From: Bacilli bacterium
Lineage (GTDB): Bacteria; Bacillota_I; Bacilli_A; RF39; UBA660
Reading direction: 5' to 3'
Assembly (NCBI GenBank): GCA_900772435.1
Contig: CAAHEM010000098.1
Location: forward strand, 1-16,734
Length of the DNA stretch: 16,734 nt
Shown: piece by piece, positions 13,478 through 16,734 of the stretch
How the letters are laid out: each line of letters starts with the position of its first letter
Numbering within the stretch: the first letter of the stretch is position 1
Position numbers and translations under genes: made by a program
Notes under the pieces: model-generated
Databases searched by the model: none
The model's input: only the letters and a program-made list of their open reading frames with translations
Told to the model about the DNA's origin: nothing

Positions 13478-14746
13478 TTATAATGACTCATAAATATTCA
13501 TTAGCTCTTTTGCTTTGTTTATATCTTTTTTTATATTTGCTTCTTCACATCCATTTTCATAATAATATTTTGCTAGGTTATAGAATGGATGTTTTATTCT
13601 TTCTGTTATTGGTGCCTCAATTGCTTTAGAGTAATAGATAAAAGCTGTTTTTAAATCATTTCTTTTTCTATAGTATTCCCCTACTTTATTAAGTGCCCAG
13701 CATTCATTCATATCAGCACTAATCTTATAATATTTATATGCTTCTTCTATATTTCCTTCATCTTCATAAGTTTTCCCTAAGTTATTAAATGCATATGCAT
13801 AACCATGTTCTGCAGCCATTTGAAAATACTTTCTTGCTTCATTTATATCTTTTTTGTTTTCTTTATTTATACCTCTTAAATAGCAAAGGCCTAGTGTATT
13901 ATATCCTGCGAAGCTTCCTAGTTCTATTGACTTATTTAAGAACTTCCACATTATATCAAAATTAAGTTTTACTCTGCCTGTTAGCATTAAATTTGCTACC
14001 ATCCAACAACCTTTAGGATGATCTTTTAATGCTGCTTTATAATAATATTCATAACATTTATTAAAATCAGTTTTTCCACTTATGTATCCATCAAATTCAA
14101 GTGATCCAAGTTCTGCACAAGCATACATATTATCTTTTTTAGATAATTCTATTAATGAATTAATGTAACTTTCTCCATAGTATAGTTTTACTTTTAAATA
14201 TTCATTTAGTTCTTCTCTATTTATTTTTATGTTAATAGATTGTGTATAAACTGGTTGATTGTTTTCTAATATACAATGATTAAGTATTTCTATGAATGAT
14301 TCGTATGAACTCATAGTTTTTAATTTGTTGAGTTTGTTTTTTTCAATGTGTTCATCATTTGATGCGATTTTTAATAATTCATTTATTGTTTCTTTTAATT
14401 TTTTATTTGAGTTTATTAAATCTAAAGAATTATCATCTTTTATATATATAACATCGTCCATTATACTTAGAATTCCTAAAATAATATCTATATAAACTAG
14501 TTTATCGGTTTCATGTTTTCTTTTTAAATCAACATATATTTTTTTATATTCTATGCCTATTGCTCTATAACCAATACAATAATTATTTATAGTAGTTGCG
14601 TTTACATTATTTACATTAAAAAGAGTACAGAATAGTTCAGTCTGCATAGCATTTTTATTATTAGATACTTTTTTGATAACATTTATTAGATTTCCAAGTG
14701 ATAAATAGTTATCATTATCATTCATTTTTATATAATTTTTCTTCAT
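13478..14746 (-). CDS. Sel1-repeat (TPR-like) protein with conserved N-terminal domain
   Basis: A 422-residue cytosolic protein. The C-terminal half is a solenoid of about six Sel1/TPR-like helical repeats (about 206-242, 243-278, 279-316, 317-348, 349-380, 385-420). Typical units are YAFNNLGKTYEDEGNIEEAY and AGYNTLGLCYLRG...EARKYFQMAAEHG. Such repeats mediate protein-protein contacts. The N-terminal half (about 14-80) contains TELFCTLFNVNNVNATTINN followed by YCIGYRAIGIEYKKIY, a block I recognise as recurring in Firmicute Sel1 proteins but cannot name; it may be a small helical adaptor. Partner unknown. Start: no ribosome-binding site precedes ATG 14746, and the extended -10 box sits so close that transcription should begin at this ATG. 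ATG 14725 (residue 8) is an alternative and also lacks a good site. Confidence 0.9.
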   Translation of the reverse strand: MKKNYIKMNDNDNYLSLGNLINVIKKVSNNKNAMQTELFCTLFNVNNVNATTINNYCIGYRAIGIEYKKIYVDLKRKHETDKLVYIDIILGILSIMDDVIYIKDDNSLDLINSNKKLKETINELLKIASNDEHIEKNKLNKLKTMSSYESFIEILNHCILENNQPVYTQSINIKINREELNEYLKVKLYYGESYINSLIELSKKDNMYACAELGSLEFDGYISGKTDFNKCYEYYYKAALKDHPKGCWMVANLMLTGRVKLNFDIMWKFLNKSIELGSFAGYNTLGLCYLRGINKENKKDINEARKYFQMAAEHGYAYAFNNLGKTYEDEGNIEEAYKYYKISADMNECWALNKVGEYYRKRNDLKTAFIYYSKAIEAPITERIKHPFYNLAKYYYENGCEEANIKKDINKAKELMNIYESL

Positions 14747-14752
14747 AAATAG

Positions 14753-14761
14753 ATTATATCA
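14753..14761 (-). promoter_or_regulatory. Extended -10 promoter placing the start at the Sel1-gene ATG
   Basis: TGA-TATAAT on the minus strand (14761-14753), followed by CTATTT and then ATG. The first transcribed base is predicted at 14746, the A of the ATG, which implies a leaderless mRNA. Confidence 0.55.
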
Positions 14762-14774
14762 TTTTTTTATTACT

Positions 14775-15368
14775 TTATATTCTTTTTTTTAAAAATGCAT
14801 AACCAAGTGAACCAATTAAACCTACTCCAATAACTGTATCTGCGATTGGATTTGATTCATTTTCATCATTACTAGTTTCTTCTTTTGCTTTTATGCCTTT
14901 TTTAATTATTGCTTTTTTAGGTTCTTTTGTTGTCTTTTTTGTTTCTTTTTTTACTTCTAAAACGCTTCCATAAGAATCTACTATTACTTCTTTTACTACT
15001 TCTTCTATACCATCTTCTCCACTTTGTTCTATTTTTTCTTCGCCTATGTACATGTTTTCATCTTCTATATATTCTATTTCATACTTTACAACGTTTGTAT
15101 CCTTTATTTGTTTGTTATATTTACAAGAATTGTCATTACTATTTGCATTCTTGTTATAATTATTTGCTTTTGAATCAGTACATCCGTACACTATCTTTTT
15201 AGTAGGAGTACATGTACAAGATGGACTGTAACTTCCATCTTTACAAATGGTTCTTCCTCCTGAAGAGCAACCTGAAACACCCCCATGATGAGAACAACAG
15301 CCTCTTTTCGCATAAACCACATCAAACATTAAAATAAACATTAACACTATTACTAAACACTTCTTCAT
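14775..15368 (-). CDS. Secreted Cys-rich G5-domain protein with C-terminal membrane anchor
   Basis: A 197-residue predicted surface protein. It has a signal peptide (1-20, cleavage after VYA), then a Cys/His-rich block GCCSHHGGVSGC...CKDGSYSPSCTC (23-53). Next is a GCTD...NYN...ANSNDNSCKY unit (62-84), the GCTDxxAxNYNxxAN-type repeat seen in secreted proteins. A G5-like domain follows (about 93-160, YEIEYIEDENMYIGEEKIEQ ... GEDGIEEVVKEV), a fold linked to cell-wall or glycan binding. After an acidic linker, residues 174-197 form a hydrophobic anchor with a KKR tail. This resembles a sortase-type tail, but there is no LPXTG; the preceding text is SNPIAD. Ten Cys suggest disulfides. GGAGG sits 4 nt before the ATG. 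The leader carries a terminator-like hairpin. No hairpin follows the stop. Confidence 0.88.
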   Translation of the reverse strand: MKKCLVIVLMFILMFDVVYAKRGCCSHHGGVSGCSSGGRTICKDGSYSPSCTCTPTKKIVYGCTDSKANNYNKNANSNDNSCKYNKQIKDTNVVKYEIEYIEDENMYIGEEKIEQSGEDGIEEVVKEVIVDSYGSVLEVKKETKKTTKEPKKAIIKKGIKAKEETSNDENESNPIADTVIGVGLIGSLGYAFLKKRI

Positions 15369-15377
15369 CTTTCCTCC

Positions 15378-15416
15378 AAAAAATAAGCTAGTAAAAACAA
15401 TAAAGTCTTTACTAGC
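15378..15416 (-). promoter_or_regulatory. Terminator-like hairpin in the 5' leader of the G5 gene
   Basis: In the 56-nt predicted leader, GCTAGTAAA (15416-15408 on minus) pairs perfectly with TTTACTAGC (15395-15387) around a 12-nt loop, followed at once by TTATTTTTT and then GGAGG. Stem plus T-run is the form of an intrinsic terminator, yet it lies between the promoter and the ribosome-binding site. That makes attenuation possible. No known riboswitch or T-box fits in so short a leader. Confidence 0.65.
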
Positions 15417-15430
15417 CCTTTAATAAAATT

Positions 15431-15459
15431 ATTATAGCACATACTTTTATAAATTTAAA
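15431..15459 (-). promoter_or_regulatory. Promoter of the G5 gene
   Basis: TTTAAA (15459-15454), a 17-nt spacer, and TATAAT (15436-15431) extended by TGC. The best -35/-10 pair in the window. The predicted start is A15424. Confidence 0.68.
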
Positions 15460-15536
15460 GAGAACATCAATCAATAAATAAACTTTTAATTAATATGTCA
15501 AGTTTTAGTATGTTTTGTGGTTTATTAGCTAAATTA

Positions 15537-15545
15537 TGATAAAAT
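15537..15545 (+). promoter_or_regulatory. Extended -10 promoter of the Cys-His-Asp protein gene
   Basis: TGA-TAAAAT (15537-15545), followed by TTATTT and then GGGTGA, so the predicted leader is only about 10 nt with the ribosome-binding site at its 5' end. No convincing -35; TTGTGG is 19 nt away. Confidence 0.45.
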
Positions 15546-15561
15546 TTATTTGGGTGAAATT

Positions 15562-16080
15562 ATGGACGAGATATTAAAATTAGTTATTGATGAGAAAAGA
15601 CGAAACTTTAAATGTTTTGAAATGCTTAAATATTATTATAATACTAATCCTGAATTTGCTGCTCATGTTAAAGATGGAGTTCTTTCTGGTAAAATAACTG
15701 GTTATAGTGATGAATTATGGAATAAAATGGCATCGTTGAATGTAAGAGAACCTACTAACTTTGAAGAAGCTTTTGGTGAGGGCTATAATATAGGGAATTG
15801 TACTAAGTTTTCTAGATATTTAAGTTATTGTTTTTCTTATCCATATATTTGTGGTGGGACATTGCCTTTAATTAAAGGAAGTTTAAATTCAAAAAATGGT
15901 GAACATACTTGGATTAGCTATAATGGTAAAATATATGATACTTCCTTAGTACTTATAATGGATGAAGAATATGCTAAAAAACATCTTCAATATAATGAAG
16001 AAAATAGATACGATCCTAACTCTAGTCATGTATATTCCGCTGGAAAAGAATATGCTACTGATATAAATTTAAGACATTAG
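15562..16080 (+). CDS. Unrecognised protein with Cys-His-Asp (papain/transglutaminase-like) pattern
   Basis: A 172-residue soluble protein that I cannot assign to a family. It has no signal peptide or membrane segment. The central part has an ordered triad-like pattern: C80 in NIGNCTKFSRYLSY, H115 in NGEHTWISY, and D126 in GKIYDTSLV. The N-C-T start of a helix, the E-H-T-W strand and the Y-D strand resemble transglutaminase-core or papain-like cysteine peptidases, where Cys, His and Asp act together (inference). The C-terminus mentions no known motif. ATG 15562 is preferred: GGGTGA lies 4 nt upstream, while the in-frame TTG at 15550 lies before the predicted transcript start. Its TAG overlaps the end of the convergent TetR gene by 3 bp, with no terminator between them, so their 3' ends are antisense to each other. 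Confidence 0.8.
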   Translation: MDEILKLVIDEKRRNFKCFEMLKYYYNTNPEFAAHVKDGVLSGKITGYSDELWNKMASLNVREPTNFEEAFGEGYNIGNCTKFSRYLSYCFSYPYICGGTLPLIKGSLNSKNGEHTWISYNGKIYDTSLVLIMDEEYAKKHLQYNEENRYDPNSSHVYSAGKEYATDINLRH

Positions 16081-16604
16081 TCTATGTAACTACTAGATTC
16101 ATTTGGAAATAATATTTCTACAAAAGCTTTTGCTAAAAGTTTAGAATCTTCTTTAAGACCATTTATTAACCACATTTTACATGTGTTATATAAAGCACCA
16201 CTTAGAATATATAATTTATATCTAGCTTCGGTATTTGTTATTGCTTTAGGATAAAAAATTACCATATAATCATTTATTTTATTTTGAATAACATTTGATA
16301 AGTTTGATTTTTCTAAAGCTAAGACAAAATCTTTATTGTTTTTAAAGAATTCGAATGCATTTAATATAAGTAAATATGGATTATCTTTGTTTTCTTCACG
16401 TTTACTTTTATAATCTTCTATTAGAGTTGTCATGTAGTCATTTAAAATATCTTCTTTGAAATTATAATTTCTATAATAAGCCATCCTAGATACTCCGGCT
16501 TTCTTAGTAATCTCTGTTATAGAAATATCTTTAAATTCTTTTTCTTTCATTAGAGATACTAATGACTTAACTATGCACTCTTTTATAAACTTATTTGAAT
16601 TCAA
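16077..16604 (-). CDS. TetR/AcrR-family transcriptional regulator
   Basis: A 175-residue DNA-binding repressor-type protein. The N-terminal TetR helix-turn-helix is clear: FKDISITEITKKAGVSRMAY then YRNYNFKEDIL (about 24-55). The C-terminal ligand/dimer domain has AFEFFKNNKDFVLALEKSN and ends YILSGALYNTCKMWLINGLK, the pattern of the Firmicute-type TetR C-terminal domain (PF14278-like). Ligand unknown. Translation starts at TTG 16604: AGAGGTGA lies 6 nt upstream and the next in-frame ATG is residue 19, which would delete part of the DNA-binding domain. It is divergent from the gene beginning at 16709, and a perfect palindrome lies between them, so it probably represses that gene and itself (inference). 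Confidence 0.92.
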   Translation of the reverse strand: MNSNKFIKECIVKSLVSLMKEKEFKDISITEITKKAGVSRMAYYRNYNFKEDILNDYMTTLIEDYKSKREENKDNPYLLILNAFEFFKNNKDFVLALEKSNLSNVIQNKINDYMVIFYPKAITNTEARYKLYILSGALYNTCKMWLINGLKEDSKLLAKAFVEILFPNESSSYID

Positions 16605-16619
16605 ACAAAATCACCTCTT

Positions 16620-16628
16620 TTGTAACAT
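16620..16628 (-). promoter_or_regulatory. Half-site copy of the TetR palindrome near the TetR start
   Basis: ATGTTACAA on the minus strand repeats the 9-bp left half of the palindrome at 16663-16678. It ends just upstream of the TetR ribosome-binding site, where binding could block the transcript. Confidence 0.4.
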
Positions 16629-16662
16629 TTGGTCTAAATTAGTAGTTTTTCTTCTTTTAATA

Positions 16663-16678
16663 TGTTACAATTGTAACA
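16663..16678. promoter_or_regulatory. Perfect 16-bp palindrome, probable TetR operator
   Basis: TGTTACAATTGTAACA reads the same on both strands. It sits between the divergent TetR gene and the gene starting at 16709, the usual place and size for a TetR-family operator. Confidence 0.72.
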
Positions 16679-16708
16679 CATATATGATTAATATGAAAGG
16701 AATCAATT

Positions 16709-16734
16709 ATGGGAAAAGTTAATGATTATATAAA
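16709..16734 (+). CDS. Start of a gene divergent from tetR (partial, runs off right edge)
   Basis: ATG 16709 preceded by AAAGGA at 7 nt opens a frame MGKVNDYI that continues past the window edge. Only eight residues are visible, so no family can be assigned. Position opposite the TetR gene and downstream of the palindrome suggests it is the regulated target; such targets are often exporters, but this is inference. Confidence 0.65.

Noticed and set aside
14927..15202. Leu-rich + strand frame of 91 residues
   Set aside because: Antisense shadow of the Lys/Glu-rich G5 region; no start signals.
15369..15424. preQ1, T-box or other known riboswitch in the G5 gene leader
   Set aside because: The leader is about 56 nt with one simple hairpin and none of the conserved bases of these classes that I could see.
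15550..15561. TTG 15550 as start of the Cys-His-Asp protein
   Set aside because: It lies before the predicted transcript start, and GGGTGA immediately precedes ATG 15562.

Overview
The window is a very AT-rich stretch of bacterial chromosome. It carries 16 complete protein genes plus one truncated gene at each edge. No rRNA, tRNA, CRISPR array, insertion sequence or phage module is visible. The base composition, the GGAGG/AGGTGA ribosome-binding sites, the peptidoglycan genes (murD, a lysozyme-like lipoprotein) and the lipoproteins and surface proteins point to a low-GC Gram-positive (Bacillota), probably an uncultivated Bacilli-type gut lineage. That placement is inference. The standard code fits: all Trp codons in recognisable motifs are TGG. 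None of the 16 complete genes ends in TGA (10 TAA, 6 TAG).

Layout. 1-2498 (-): an ABC exporter of the MacB/LolCDE type, with ATPase and a coiled-coil FtsX-like permease translationally coupled; the permease runs off the left edge. 2571-3917 (-): an LppM-like lipoprotein with a transmembrane segment and a long Pro/Gln-rich tail. 4019-4456 (-): a small helical-bundle protein. 4552-5232 (+): guanylate kinase. 5351-6562 (+): a GH25 muramidase lipoprotein. 6664-8292 (-): a regulatory (CBS-DRTGG) family II pyrophosphatase. 8350-9207 (-): a DUF362 protein. 9297-10495 (+): an overlapping pair, HD-domain protein plus PF06541 membrane protein. 10595-12399 (+): murD with a zinc-ribbon membrane protein. 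12426-13388 (-): a NERD-HRDC protein. 13478-14746 (-): a Sel1-repeat protein. 14775-15368 (-): a Cys-rich/G5 surface protein with a terminator-like hairpin in its leader. 15562-16080 (+): an unrecognised protein with a Cys-His-Asp pattern. 16077-16604 (-): a TetR regulator, divergent from a gene starting at 16709, with a perfect 16-bp palindrome between them.

Most genes are single units or pairs bounded by clear hairpin terminators. Promoters repeatedly show a strong (often TGN-extended) -10 box with a weak -35, and very short predicted leaders; two or three genes may be leaderless or nearly so. Functionally the window mixes housekeeping (gmk, ppaC, murD) with envelope proteins of unknown role.

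Nothing here is a clear new defence or mobile system. The best leads are the leader hairpin of the G5 protein, the leaderless/short-leader promoter architecture, the unannotated Cys-His-Asp protein, the TetR palindrome and the absence of TGA stops. The longest stretch without a gene is about 190 bp (15369-15561), and it holds two divergent promoters and the leader hairpin.
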